A model generated the notes under the pieces. It was not told where the DNA came from and made no database searches. It was given only the letters and a program-made list of their open reading frames with translations. From Sinorhizobium fredii (GTDB lineage: Bacteria; Pseudomonadota; Alphaproteobacteria; Rhizobiales; Rhizobiaceae): a stretch of 64,000 nt of DNA. The DNA lies in NCBI RefSeq assembly GCF_002944405.1, contig NZ_CP024307.1, forward strand, positions 3,058,501 through 3,122,500, in the 5' to 3' direction. Shown piece after piece: positions 54,956 to 63,344 of the stretch (its first letter is position 1; each line of letters opens with the position of its first letter). The translations under genes and the position numbers were made by a program.

Positions 54956-55624
54956 ATGAGCGTGGTCTTGAAGGACTTCATCGAGGCGGAAGGTCTGGAG
55001 CCCGGGGATCGGTTACCGCCTGAGCGCGATCTGGCGGTTAAACTCGGGCTGCCCCGCACTGCACTTCGACGGATGCTTGCTTCTCTTGAGAAGGAGGGCC
55101 GCCTCATCAGGCACGTGGGCAGGGGGACCTTTATCGCTGGCAGCGGGGTTACCTCGACGGCCCTGCGTCGCCCGCCAGGCAGTACGGGAGATACGTTGCG
55201 CACCTATCCGGCCGAAGTCTTCGAGGCTCGGCTGATCATGGAGCCCAAGATCGCCGCCTTGGCGGCGTTACGGGCGACCAGCCAGGAAATCGACGAAATG
55301 CAGAAATCGATCGATCGGGGCAGCGCGGCGGAAACACTGGTCGAATTCGAGAAATGGGACGCCGTCTTTCACCGCATCATCGTCGGAGCCGCGCGCAACG
55401 GTCTTCTCGCCTCGCTCTATGAGGGCATTCACACAGTACGAGCGGGAAACCTCTGGGGGAAAATGAAGGAGCAGTCACTAACCCCTGAGCGCATGAAGGC
55501 CTATATCGCCAAGCATCAGGCCACTCTTGACGCCATCAAAGATCGCGACAGCAGAGAGGCCGAGCGAAACATGTACGACCACATCGTCGAAGCGAGAGCG
55601 AATATACTTGGCCCAAATACCTGA
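54956..55624 (+). CDS. GntR family regulator (FCD), divergent from the transporter operon
   Basis: Predicted 222 residues. wHTH: LEPGDRLPPERDLAVKLGLP, RTALRRMLASLEKEG; FCD domain with FEARLIMEPKIAALAALRAT and DAVFHRIIVGAARN plus a late histidine in AKHQATLDAI. FadR/LldR-like. It is divergent from the dpp-type operon across promoter copy B and is convergent with a LysR gene. It probably represses both promoter copies. Confidence 0.85.
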   Translation: MSVVLKDFIEAEGLEPGDRLPPERDLAVKLGLPRTALRRMLASLEKEGRLIRHVGRGTFIAGSGVTSTALRRPPGSTGDTLRTYPAEVFEARLIMEPKIAALAALRATSQEIDEMQKSIDRGSAAETLVEFEKWDAVFHRIIVGAARNGLLASLYEGIHTVRAGNLWGKMKEQSLTPERMKAYIAKHQATLDAIKDRDSREAERNMYDHIVEARANILGPNT

Positions 55625-55715
55625 GCACCAGACAGCGATCCTGATTGAAGCGTGTTGCGGCGTCTTCACGTTGTGAGGATGGGGTTCCAATGCGATCCAC
55701 GCGCCGCAAGGCCGC

Positions 55716-56600
55716 TCAAGACGCAGCATGGAAATCCTGTTGAATGGTGGCGAGAAGCCAAGATACAAATGGGTCGACCCCAGCCGACTTCTTTGCCAGC
55801 GCTGACCGGATGATGCCGTAATGTGAGCCATCTGACTGAAAGCCGAGTGGCGCGGCGAGGCGGCCTTTGCGGATATCGTCAAGGGCAATGATCTCGGGGC
55901 ACATGGCCACACCCAGACCGCCGGCTGCCGCCTCCACCATCAGGAAATGATGGTCGAGAAAGCGCGTCGAGCGCGGCTTCGGCGCGTCGGGATTGGCGAC
56001 GGTCCACTTCCGCCAAGCATCCGGCCGGGTGTTTGCGGCAAGCGCGACATAATCACCGGCCGCAAACCGATCCGTCATGGCGGGATGCATGACAGGACCG
56101 ACTTGCTCTTCGATCAGCCGTTCGACCTGCCAGTTCGCATCGATGGCGAAATCCAGCCTGCGGATCGCGAGTGTGATACGGTCGCGCGCAAAATCGAAGC
56201 CCCCACCACCGACGGAGAGGTGAAGGTCGATCTCGGGATGGCGATCCTGGAACTCCGAGAGTCGCGGGATCAGCCAGCGCATGGCGATGGACCGTTCGCA
56301 GGAAACGACGATCGGTGGTGACGCGTCGACTTTGCGAATATCCTCCAACGCCGACGCAACGAGCGCCAGAGCGTTCGTCGTCGCCTGCGCGAGGCGCGTA
56401 CCCTCTCCCGTAAGCCTCAGGCCGCGCCCATCGGGTTCCAGCAAACTCGTTTGGAGGTGTTCGGAAAGTTTGGATACGCGCCGGCTGACGGCACCATGCG
56501 TCAGGTTTAACTCAGACGCGGCCGCACGCACGGAACCCAGGCGGGCAACGACCTCAAAGGCCCGCAGATCATCGAGGGAAGGAAGGTCCGAACGCTTCAT
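55716..56600 (-). CDS. LysR family transcriptional regulator (GcvA-like)
   Basis: Predicted 294 residues. PSLDDLRAFEVVARLGSVRA, ASELNLTHGAVSRRVSKLSE; effector domain with PPIVVSCERSIAMRWLIPRL. It resembles the GcvA/AmpR group. The ATG at 56600 faces the DUF1537 kinase gene across 76 bases, so it most likely regulates the kinase-pdxA2 operon. Confidence 0.85.
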   Translation of the reverse strand: MKRSDLPSLDDLRAFEVVARLGSVRAAASELNLTHGAVSRRVSKLSEHLQTSLLEPDGRGLRLTGEGTRLAQATTNALALVASALEDIRKVDASPPIVVSCERSIAMRWLIPRLSEFQDRHPEIDLHLSVGGGGFDFARDRITLAIRRLDFAIDANWQVERLIEEQVGPVMHPAMTDRFAAGDYVALAANTRPDAWRKWTVANPDAPKPRSTRFLDHHFLMVEAAAGGLGVAMCPEIIALDDIRKGRLAAPLGFQSDGSHYGIIRSALAKKSAGVDPFVSWLLATIQQDFHAAS

Positions 56601-56676
56601 CGGTGACAACCTATCACCAATACACGTTAGATCATATCGATTTTTCTCTTATAACTTGGAGAGTAGCCTTGTGGTC

Positions 56677-57846
56677 ATGGCAGAAACCATTGACCAGATC
56701 AAACACGTTGGCGTCGTCGCAGACGACCTAACAAGCGCGGCGGATGGGGCAATCGCTTTCCTGGAACGCGGCTATATCCCTCGTATATGCAGAATGGGAT
56801 CGGAGAACACCCATGTCAGTCTCGTCTCCATCGACACCGGCAGTCGCACGCTCGGTGAAACCGATGCCGCGCATGTGACGCGCCAAGCGGTAACCAGGCT
56901 CGCAGACAGGCCGTTCCTGTATAAGACGATTGACTCCACTCTGCGGGGCCATATCCGCGTGGAAATTGCCGCCGCATTTGTGGCCAGCGGCCGAGCACGG
57001 TTGGTCGTCGCGCCTGCTTTTCCCGCTGCCGGGCGAACGACGATCGACGGGATTCAGTTGCTGCACGGCGAGCCGGTTGCCCAAACGGCGTACAGCCGCG
57101 ACCCTGTCCATCCCGCCCACACGTCTCGCATCGAAGACTTGATCGAGCCCAGCCTCGGCCGCATCGCTAAAATTTCGGAGCACACCGAGGACGGCGAGAT
57201 CGGGAAGGCCATTGGCAGCGCTCCGGTGGTCATCGTGGATGCATGCGACCAGGTGATGCTGAATCGTCGGGTTGCGGAGATCGCGAAACACGGCCCGGTG
57301 CTGTGGGTCGGCTCGCCGGGCATGGCGGAAGCGCTGGCGACGGTAGTCGAGCGGTGCACAGGCCGGCACACCTTCACGCCCGAAGCCACGCCGCGCCGTG
57401 TTCTCGTGCTTGTCGGCAGCGCAAACCCCGTCAGCCATTCCCAGTGCGACGCATTGGCCGCGACAGGTGCTTCAGTCGCAATGCGTGCGACGGATATCGA
57501 CGAGGCAGCTTCTGTCGTCTGCATCCGTACACCACAGATCCGAACCAGCGACCCGGCGAAGCCTCTCGCCATACTGGTGGACGAGGCAGAGATCGCTTTA
57601 TCCCGGCATCGATACGACGCCATCGTCGCAACGGGCGGAGAAACGATGCACGCCCTTTTGGAACGGCTCTCCATTCACGCTTTCGATTTGATCCGCGAAC
57701 TCGAGCCCGGCTTTCCCCTCGGCTGCGCTCCTCTTGCCGATGGACGAATGATGCTGCTCGCCATGAAAGCAGGCGGATTCGGTTCCGCCATGACGCTGCA
57801 CAATGCCGCCGAGGCCATCCGCCGAATTGGAAAGGAGCCCGCATGA
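56677..57846 (+). CDS. DUF1537 four-carbon acid sugar kinase
   Basis: Predicted 389 residues. N-terminal VVADDLTSAADGA, YKTIDSTLRGHI, APAFPAAGRTT; C-terminal VLVGSANPVSHSQ, VATGGETMHALL, ELEPGFPLG and MKAGGFGS are the known DUF1537 motifs. Members phosphorylate D-threonate, D- or L-erythronate or related acids at O4. GGAGAG is 13 bases before the ATG; an in-frame GTG at 56671 is better spaced. Coupled to pdxA2 by ATGA. Confidence 0.85.
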   Translation: MAETIDQIKHVGVVADDLTSAADGAIAFLERGYIPRICRMGSENTHVSLVSIDTGSRTLGETDAAHVTRQAVTRLADRPFLYKTIDSTLRGHIRVEIAAAFVASGRARLVVAPAFPAAGRTTIDGIQLLHGEPVAQTAYSRDPVHPAHTSRIEDLIEPSLGRIAKISEHTEDGEIGKAIGSAPVVIVDACDQVMLNRRVAEIAKHGPVLWVGSPGMAEALATVVERCTGRHTFTPEATPRRVLVLVGSANPVSHSQCDALAATGASVAMRATDIDEAASVVCIRTPQIRTSDPAKPLAILVDEAEIALSRHRYDAIVATGGETMHALLERLSIHAFDLIRELEPGFPLGCAPLADGRMMLLAMKAGGFGSAMTLHNAAEAIRRIGKEPA

Positions 57847-58841
57847 ACACCTCCCTGCCGCTCGCCGTCACCATGGGCGATCCATCCGGCATCGGGCCGG
57901 AGATCGTGGCAAAGACGATGCTTGCCCGCACCGACCTCCGTCGCAGTGTCGTCATTGGCGATCCGGCCGTGATGACGAAGGCCATCGCCAGCCTCGGCGG
58001 CGGTCTGCAATTGAACGAGATCCATGACATCGCCGACGCGAAGCCGGATGGCGCCCTGAATATCCTCGCCGCCTCCCGCATCGAAACCCCACCCGCACTC
58101 GGCAGGGTGAGCGCCACCAGCGGCCGTATGGCCTATGATGCCATCGTTGCGGCGATCGATCTCGCCAGGGCGGGCAAAGTCGCCGGGATCGTGACGGCGC
58201 CGATCCACAAGGAGGCGCTCGCCGCTGCGGGGCTTTCATACCCCGGCCACACGGAAATCCTCGCGGAAAAAGGTGGCGCCGGGCGGGTGGCGATGATGCT
58301 CGCCAATGACGATATTCGCACCGTTCTGGTGACGATCCACTGTTCGCTGGCAGACGCGATCCGCCGGGCGGACCTTCCCGCACAGATGTCCGCGATACGC
58401 CTCGCCCACCAGGGGGGTCGTGCGTTGGGAATCGCCCGCCCCCGCATCGCCGTTGCGGGGCTCAATCCGCATGCTGGCGAAGGTGGTCTCTTCGGAGACG
58501 AGGAAATCCGCATTATCGCGCCCGCCATCGCGGCCGCCCGCGCGGAAGGCATAGACGCCAGCGGCCCCTGGCCCGGCGATACGGTTTTCATGCAGGCGCG
58601 AAACGGCCGGTTCGACGTGGTCGTCGCGCAATATCACGACCAGGGACTTATCCCGGTCAAATATCTCGGTCTGGAAAGGGGCGTGAACATCACGCTCGGC
58701 CTGCCCTTCGTGCGCACAAGCCCCGACCACGGCACCGCCTTCGATATCGCCGGCCGTGGCATTGCCGATCCGAGAAGTCTCGAAACAGCGCTCGACTACG
58801 CCCGCCGACTGGCGAAGGCACCGTGCGACCAGGAGGATTGA
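57843..58841 (+). CDS. pdxA2: 4-phosphothreonate/4-hydroxythreonine-4-phosphate dehydrogenase-like PdxA2
   Basis: Predicted 332 residues. TMGDPSGIGPEI; metal-site histidines in YPGHTEIL, GLNPHAGEGG and AQYHDQGLIPVKY; TSPDHGTAFDIAG. PdxA2 proteins beside DUF1537 kinases oxidise and decarboxylate 4-phospho-acid sugars to dihydroxyacetone phosphate. Overlap with the kinase supports that role over vitamin B6 synthesis. Confidence 0.9.
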   Translation: MNTSLPLAVTMGDPSGIGPEIVAKTMLARTDLRRSVVIGDPAVMTKAIASLGGGLQLNEIHDIADAKPDGALNILAASRIETPPALGRVSATSGRMAYDAIVAAIDLARAGKVAGIVTAPIHKEALAAAGLSYPGHTEILAEKGGAGRVAMMLANDDIRTVLVTIHCSLADAIRRADLPAQMSAIRLAHQGGRALGIARPRIAVAGLNPHAGEGGLFGDEEIRIIAPAIAAARAEGIDASGPWPGDTVFMQARNGRFDVVVAQYHDQGLIPVKYLGLERGVNITLGLPFVRTSPDHGTAFDIAGRGIADPRSLETALDYARRLAKAPCDQED

Positions 58842-58842
58842 C

Positions 58843-59541
58843 ATGACCCCGCTCGATTTCATCTTCATGCTGACCCGCAATGACCGGACGATCCCGGATG
58901 CGCTGGCGCAGCTTCCCCTGGTGCTTTCTGCGGGTGTCCGTCATATCGGCTTCAAGGATATCGGCCTGCCCTTTGAGGTGCTTTCCGAGCTTAACCGGGA
59001 AATCCGGGCCGCAGGCGCGAAGAGTTATCTCGAAGTGGTCTCACTCGACCGCGCCAGCGAAATCGAGTCGGTGCTCGCCGGCCTCACGCTCGGCGTTGAC
59101 TATCTGCTTGGCGGCACCCATGTCGACGACGTCCTTCCCCTCCTCAAGGGAAGTGGTATCCGCTACTACCCCTTCCCCGGCCGCATCGCGGGCCATCCCA
59201 GCGTTCTGGAGGGTTCCCAAGCGGAGATCGTTGCAAGCGCAAAAGAGCTTGCCGCCCGCGAGGGCGTGCACGGCCTCGATCTCCTCGCCTATCGCGCCGA
59301 TGTCGATGTCGCTGACCTCATCCGCGCCGTCTGCGACGCCGTCGCGAAGCCCGTCATCGTCGCAGGTTCGATCGACCGCGCCGAGCGCATCCACGCCGTC
59401 GTCAGCGGCCGGGCCGCCGGCTTTACGGTCGGCACCGCCGCTCTCGAAGGCCGCTTCCCTGCGGTCATTCCAGGCTTGACTCATCAGCTACTGGCGATCA
59501 ACTCCATAAAGAACCAGGCGAAAGCGTTAGCCGCGCAATAA
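58843..59541 (+). CDS. TIM-barrel protein of unknown function
   Basis: Predicted 232 residues. Strand-loop repeats VRHIGFKDIGLPFEVL, KSYLEVVSLD, GVDYLLGGTHVDDVLP, GLDLLAYRADVDVADLI, KPVIVAGSIDRAERI and a phosphate-binding-like GFTVGTAALEG. The fold resembles HisA/thiamin-phosphate-synthase-type barrels. AGGAGG precedes the ATG two bases after the pdxA2 stop, so it is the third gene of that operon. It could be an epimerase or isomerase for a phosphorylated acid, but I do not recognise a named family. Confidence 0.6.
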   Translation: MTPLDFIFMLTRNDRTIPDALAQLPLVLSAGVRHIGFKDIGLPFEVLSELNREIRAAGAKSYLEVVSLDRASEIESVLAGLTLGVDYLLGGTHVDDVLPLLKGSGIRYYPFPGRIAGHPSVLEGSQAEIVASAKELAAREGVHGLDLLAYRADVDVADLIRAVCDAVAKPVIVAGSIDRAERIHAVVSGRAAGFTVGTAALEGRFPAVIPGLTHQLLAINSIKNQAKALAAQ

Positions 59542-59657
59542 TGGAGAATGCACGTGGCAGGCGCTCTGAGCATGCAAGTAGGATCCCCGTCTCGCCTCAC
59601 GTCGACGGTTCGAGCCACCTCGCCATCGATGGTTTTCACGAACAGGGGCAGAAGTAC

Positions 59658-59894
59658 CTACCCGAACCTAAGATAGCTGCGCGCGAGCCCGTTGTTCAAA
59701 TGCCCGCCATTGCGGCCGGAGGCGCCCCAGCCGACCTTTTTCGCCTCCAGCACGGCGACCTTGGCGCGTGCCCTAGCGAGCTGCCGGGCGGCGCCGAGGC
59801 CGGTGAAGCCACCGCCGATCACCGCGACGTCGTAATAGCCATAGACGGGTGCGAAGGCCGGGGCGGTGTCGTGCCAGTAGGACAGGAATTTCAT
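59658..59894 (-). pseudogene. N-terminal fragment of a PuuB-like FAD oxidoreductase
   Basis: The first 78 residues, including FLSYWHDTAPAFAPVYGYYD and the FAD loop VAVIGGGFTGLGAARQLARA followed by GWGASGRNGGHLNNGLA, parallel the enzyme at 13845-15122. Homology stops near RSYLRFG, and the frame ends at 59658. Some 350 residues are missing. It follows the Lrp gene on the same strand. Bases 59542-59657 contain nothing recognisable. Confidence 0.8.
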
Positions 59895-59954
59895 GGCGGT
59901 GCGCTTGCTCGCTGCCCTCAGCCCGGTCGTAGCAGGCGAAGTGTTGATGAGATT

Positions 59955-60431
59955 CTATGGCCGAAACAGGTTCGTCAGCGGCAGGTGCCTCTTCACGACC
60001 GGCGATTTCAGCACGACGAAGCTGAAATACTTGTCTATGCCGACCTCCAACTCGACCAGCCGCTCCATGATCTCTTGATATTCGCCGATCCCGGCGGTCA
60101 CGAATTTCAGGAGGTAGTCGTAGCCGCCCGAGACCACATGGCATTCGATTAGTTGATCGATCTTCTCGACGGCGGCGAGGAAGCGTGTAAAGTCGATCTG
60201 CCGGTGGTTCTTCAGCGTCACCTCGGTGAACACCGTTAACGTCTGTCCCAACTTGCCGACATTGATCTGCGCCGAATAGCCCTCGATATAGCCCTCCGAC
60301 TGCAGCTTCTTCACGCGCATGAGGCAGGGGCTCGGCGATAGATTCACCACCTCCGAAAGCTCCACATTTGTCATTCGGCCATGCTGCTGCAGCACGTGCA
60401 GGATCTTGATGTCGATCCGATCTAGTTTCAT
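59955..60431 (-). CDS. Lrp/AsnC regulator, DoeX-like subtype (copy 3)
   Basis: Predicted 158 residues. MKLDRIDIKILHVLQQHGRM, LSPSPCLMRVKKLQSEGYIE, RAM domain LIECHVVSGGYDYLLKF. Closest in this window to copy 1 at 8091. It lies 58 bases after the aminotransferase gene; in the left module copy 1 likewise follows kinase, aminotransferase and GntR. No GntR gene is present in this right copy. Confidence 0.85.
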   Translation of the reverse strand: MKLDRIDIKILHVLQQHGRMTNVELSEVVNLSPSPCLMRVKKLQSEGYIEGYSAQINVGKLGQTLTVFTEVTLKNHRQIDFTRFLAAVEKIDQLIECHVVSGGYDYLLKFVTAGIGEYQEIMERLVELEVGIDKYFSFVVLKSPVVKRHLPLTNLFRP

Positions 60432-60489
60432 GGACCTAGCTTTCGCTGATGAGAATAGCGAGCGTATTCGGCTGCCGAGGCAGCCGACG

Positions 60490-61824
60490 TTACACCTGCG
60501 CAACGGCCTTCTTGAGCGCGCTTTCCATGGCTTCGAGGAACCGATCCACATGCTCCGCCTGGCAGATCAGTGGGGGACGCACCTTCAGCGTATCCTCGTT
60601 GGCGCCCGTAGTGCTGATGAGAACGCCATCGTCACGCATCAGGTTTACGATATCCAAAGCCATGGCTCGCCGGCTGGCCTCTCCCGCTCCATCCAACCCG
60701 ATGTCGACGCCGAAGAACAGCCCGGCGTTTCGGACGCCGCGAATACCGGGGTGCAGCTTGGCAAGATGCTCCAACCCCACCCGCAGGCGCTCGCTCATGG
60801 CAAGCGCATGCTCGGGGATCCGATCCCGATGCAAAATAGTCAGGACGGCGTCGGCTGCCGCGATCCCGACAGTATTGCCACCGAAGGTGTTTGAATACCG
60901 GGCAGTAGCGCCAAAGCGATCCATCGGTGCCTTGCGGCCAACAACCGCGCCGATTGGAAATCCATTGCCCATGGGCTTGCCGAGGGTAACGAGGTCCGGA
61001 ACAACTTCGTGTCGCTCAAAACCCCACATATGTGTGCCCGTCCGCCCGAATCCCGGCTGAACTTCATCGGCAATCACGAGGCCACCCGCCTCCTGCACCG
61101 CCTTGACTCCGCCGGCGATGAAACCAGGCGGGTCTACCCAGACGCCGTCGCTGGAGAAAATGCTGTCGATGAGGAGGGCCGCGACGCCAATGCCACGCCG
61201 ATTCAAATCGGCGATAGCGGAGCGAACCTGTTCTTCAAAAAATTCCGCAGCTTGCCGGTCCGGCACGCCCGCGGGACCGTGCAGCGACACCATACGAACG
61301 GCAGGACTGAGCTTGATGGCGTCGCCCAGATTGGGCGACGCCATCGCCGTGGCCGCGCTGGTGCCGTGATAGGCATGGGAAGAGACAATCACGCCCTCGC
61401 TGCCGCTGGTCAGCCGGGCGATCCGGAGCGCCAGATCGTTCGACTCGCTACCCGTGCAGGTGAAGACAACGCGGTTCAGCTCCTCGGGAAAGGTGGCCAC
61501 GAGCCGTTCGGCGTAATCGACAAGCCTCGGCTCGAGATAGCGGGTATTTGCGCTAATTCGGCTGGCTTGTTCCGCCATGGCAGCGTTGATCTCTGGATTG
61601 CAATGCCCAAGAGAGGGCACATTGTTATAGAAATCCAGATAGCGACGTCCGTCGGGGTCGTAGAGCCATATGCCCTCGCCGCGAACGAAATGTACCGGTC
61701 GGCGGTATTGGAGCCTGTAGGAGGCTCCGAGTACGCTGTCGCGCCGGGCGATCAGCTCAGATTCGCGGGGGGGAATTGTGGCTTCCCCGGGGGTAAAGCG
61801 GTTGGGCATGAGATCTGTGGACAT
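60490..61824 (-). CDS. Class III aminotransferase / phospho-lyase-type PLP enzyme (copy 2)
   Basis: Predicted 444 residues. TCTGSESND; IADEVQPGFGRTGTHMWGF; PLP Lys283 in VTLGKPMGNG; TFGGN. Same branch as the enzyme at 5756. AGGA precedes the ATG at 61824. It lies 103 bases after the APH kinase gene on the same strand. Most likely acts on the product of that kinase as a phospho-lyase; ordinary transamination is the alternative. Confidence 0.75.
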   Translation of the reverse strand: MSTDLMPNRFTPGEATIPPRESELIARRDSVLGASYRLQYRRPVHFVRGEGIWLYDPDGRRYLDFYNNVPSLGHCNPEINAAMAEQASRISANTRYLEPRLVDYAERLVATFPEELNRVVFTCTGSESNDLALRIARLTSGSEGVIVSSHAYHGTSAATAMASPNLGDAIKLSPAVRMVSLHGPAGVPDRQAAEFFEEQVRSAIADLNRRGIGVAALLIDSIFSSDGVWVDPPGFIAGGVKAVQEAGGLVIADEVQPGFGRTGTHMWGFERHEVVPDLVTLGKPMGNGFPIGAVVGRKAPMDRFGATARYSNTFGGNTVGIAAADAVLTILHRDRIPEHALAMSERLRVGLEHLAKLHPGIRGVRNAGLFFGVDIGLDGAGEASRRAMALDIVNLMRDDGVLISTTGANEDTLKVRPPLICQAEHVDRFLEAMESALKKAVAQV

Positions 61825-61927
61825 AGCTTTGATCCTGCTTAAGTTTCCACCGCGAGAAGGTCGCGAGTTACCGTACTCATTCCAAGGCGAGTGACGAAAC
61901 ACTCGGAGTGCCTTCGGCAACGCCGAA

Positions 61928-62956
61928 CTAAGGCACCGCGCGATGCACAGCCATCTCCGCCTCCCCGACGCCTAACGCCGATAGGATAGCGAGCCCGCGC
62001 TCGGCCCGGGCCACGTTCTTCTTGATATATGCTGCCTCGGCCGGAAACAGCCCGGCTCGCCAGTAGTTGATCAGGATGAGGGCGCTTTGCCGCGCCTGTA
62101 TCAGCCCGACGAGCAGTTTTGCCTCAAGTGCGGAAAGCGGGCGCACCGAAGCATAACCAGCGATGAGATTTTCTGCGCCCCCCAGAGCCAAAGACGGGTC
62201 CGTCACGACGTGGCTTGCCGCAATCGCGAGATCCTGGATCCGTGGGCCCCAGCAACCGTCGCCGAAATCGATGAACGCGACTCCATTATCGGTCAGGAGC
62301 GCGTTGAACGGGCTGGGGTCATTGTGTGTGACCTGCCATGCTACCTCGCGCAGTTGCGGCTCGATAAGCTCGACATAATTGCGCATGGCAAGACGCACGG
62401 AATCTGCAACGGGTCCTGAAGGCAGATGCTCCTCCAGTTGCATCAGCCTCGGCCAACATCCGACATGCCAAAGGACCGGGCGGTGCATGGCGGGCAACTT
62501 CAGAGGCTCGAGAGCCAAACTGAGCCTGCCGAGCGCCGTGCCGACCCGGTAAAGGACGTCCGGAGTTGCGTTCGCCTGGTGCAGCGGCACCCCCGGAAGT
62601 CGGGTCTGCAGGTAGCCGCAAATCTCCTTCTCTTCGAACATGAGCGTACCGCCGCTGGTACGCACAATGTGAGGTGCTGCAAAACCGGAAGCGCCTTCCA
62701 GCCCTGCGAGGGCCGCAACCTGGAAGCGGAAACTGTCTCTTCCTTCCGGCCGCGCTGACGTTTTGAGGATCAACCGACCGCCGTTGGACAGGGTGACGTC
62801 CGCGGTACACTCGACTTCCGAGGACAGGACCATGATCGTTCCCGTCAGACCGTAGTGGCGTAGTAGCAGCTCACCCGACACGCGCGCTTCCGCCGCGCTT
62901 GGCTTTGTCGTCAGAATAGCGGCGGCGGCCCGAAAATACACTTCAGTGAAAGGCAT
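61928..62956 (-). CDS. APH-fold kinase, hydroxylysine-kinase-like (copy 2)
   Basis: Predicted 342 residues. ATP-site Lys65 in RLILKTS; catalytic loop VTHNDPSPFN (Asp213); metal site AFIDFGD (Asp230). All catalytic residues are present. The ATG at 62956 matches the start of homology; its ribosome site is weak. Partner of the class III enzyme that follows. Sequence is clearly diverged from the kinase at 4683, so the two pairs may use different substrates. Confidence 0.75.
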   Translation of the reverse strand: MPFTEVYFRAAAAILTTKPSAAEARVSGELLLRHYGLTGTIMVLSSEVECTADVTLSNGGRLILKTSARPEGRDSFRFQVAALAGLEGASGFAAPHIVRTSGGTLMFEEKEICGYLQTRLPGVPLHQANATPDVLYRVGTALGRLSLALEPLKLPAMHRPVLWHVGCWPRLMQLEEHLPSGPVADSVRLAMRNYVELIEPQLREVAWQVTHNDPSPFNALLTDNGVAFIDFGDGCWGPRIQDLAIAASHVVTDPSLALGGAENLIAGYASVRPLSALEAKLLVGLIQARQSALILINYWRAGLFPAEAAYIKKNVARAERGLAILSALGVGEAEMAVHRAVP

Positions 62957-63344
62957 GCCGACCGACTGGGTGCCGTCGAGATGACCCTCGCCGTCGTCCG
63001 GAAGCGCATCGTTACAAGCATCCAAGATTGAGACCTCGCACTGTTTGGAGCGGCATGCTCTGCGGCATCCGAGAAGCGACCGTCGAGATGGCATCCATTC
63101 CGCGACACCCAGCCCTGATAAGGTCGGGCGATTTCTGCTGAAGGCGGGCGGACCACCGTCCCGCCTTCAGCACGATTGTCTCGGTCCCAGCTCTGGGAAT
63201 TACCTCGCTCGCGCTGGGCCCGTGATGCCACCGCCGAACATGGCGGCACCGTAATGGTCCTTCTCGACCCCTCGACACTCCGGCAAACCGAGGTTCGTTA
63301 TCGGGCCGCTGGAAGAGAGGTTTTCAGATGTAATTCAGGCTTCC
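62957..63344 (-). other. Intergenic stretch with a long hairpin
   Basis: About 390 bases between the HAD and APH kinase genes on the same strand. No gene is evident. It contains the 12-bp inverted repeat listed separately and presumably the promoter of the kinase-aminotransferase-Lrp row. Confidence 0.4.
63137..63171. repeat. 12-bp perfect inverted repeat with inner pairing
   Basis: GCTGAAGGCGGG (63137-63148) and CCCGCCTTCAGC (63160-63171) are exact reverse complements. The 11-base loop can pair further (CGG with CCG). No T-run follows on either strand, so it may be an attenuator, an mRNA-stabilising hairpin or a mobile palindromic element rather than a simple terminator. Confidence 0.6.
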
